This document shows positions 63,834 through 64,000 of a stretch of 64,000 nt of DNA, one piece after another (position 1 is the first letter of the stretch; each line of letters begins with the position of its first letter). The position numbers were made by a program, and so were the translations under genes. The notes under the pieces were generated by a model. That model was not told the DNA's origin. It saw only the letters and a program-made list of their open reading frames with translations, and did no database searches. Source of the DNA: Ciona intestinalis (taxonomy: Eukaryota > Chordata > Ascidiacea > Phlebobranchia > Cionidae); contig NC_020170.2 of assembly GCF_000224145.3 (NCBI RefSeq), positions 1,382,300 to 1,446,299 on the forward strand. Direction: 5' to 3'.

Positions 63834-64000
63834 ATAGTAGGGTGGGGAAAATTGGGACACATTTTTAACTCTATTTTCTCATATAGTAGTAAACAAAGAA
63901 CATTCATAGAATTATAAAACTATATCCTTATGACTCCCATAGACCGTTATTAATTATTTAAAACACGACCAGAATATTATAGGATATTATGTTCTAAAGA
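63834..64000. mobile_element. MITE family A copy, cut by window end
   Basis: It starts tatagtagggtggggaaaat; the core matches (gactcccatagaccgttatt). It runs off the window. Confidence 0.8.

Larger units (their letters stand above)
62561..64000. other. 5' flank of lectin paralog 3, MITE-rich
   Basis: Two family A copies and one family B relic. A 24-base unit (tttaaatatatttgtagcat) is repeated at 63541-63590. No gene was found. Confidence 0.5.

Overview
The window looks like nuclear DNA from a solitary ascidian, most likely Ciona intestinalis/robusta. It is AT-rich, the genes have many short exons, and introns and spacers carry two repeat families that I recall from Ciona: a tRNA-headed composite SINE and a roughly 190 bp MITE. 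The proteins (Gemin4, SPTLC1, CSAD-like, GT10 fucosyltransferase, C-type lectin) are animal-type. The species call is an inference. All exon models are hand-built from reading frame, splice sites and protein family knowledge; summed exon lengths are multiples of three in every multi-exon model given as complete.

Layout. 1-4.4 kb: mostly spacer, with a doubtful small minus-strand gene. 4.5-13.8 kb (+): a 19-exon gene joining one CUT domain, a decayed homeodomain and nine C2H2 zinc fingers. 14.4-16.1 kb (-): UMP-CMP kinase, sharing a 700 bp divergent promoter with intronless Gemin4 (16.8-19.7 kb, +, one frame break). Right after the Gemin4 poly(A) signal, an unpaired 3' splice site starts a gamma-glutamyltransferase (20.0-25.8 kb, +), so the two may form an operon. 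27.1-36.9 kb (-): two tandem SPTLC1 genes, about 480 codons each, with matching exon plans and one exon that is identical in both. 36.9-40.1 kb: spacer with tandem repeats. 40.2-46.9 kb (+): a CSAD/GADL1-like decarboxylase whose first four exons appear twice around an assembly gap, probably two haplotypes.

48.3-62.6 kb is the most unusual part. Three paralogous secreted proteins each combine an H-type-lectin-like domain with a C-type lectin domain (48.3 kb +, 58.9 kb +, 62.6 kb -). A complete alpha-1,3-fucosyltransferase (54.1-56.8 kb, +) lies between the first two. The lectin genes are mosaics: the H-type exon is nearly the same in all three, while the end of the C-type domain differs strongly. 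One copy carries an in-frame stop. This third of the window is also dense in MITEs.

The metabolic genes cover sphingolipid synthesis (SPTLC1 pair), glutathione breakdown (GGT), sulfinate/glutamate-type decarboxylation and pyrimidine nucleotide phosphorylation. Apart from the Gemin4-GGT pair and the lectin-fucosyltransferase neighbourhood, I see no functional link between neighbours. Three runs of N (13921-13970, 41436-41560, 50701-50750) mark assembly gaps; repeated flanks at the first two suggest unmerged contig ends.
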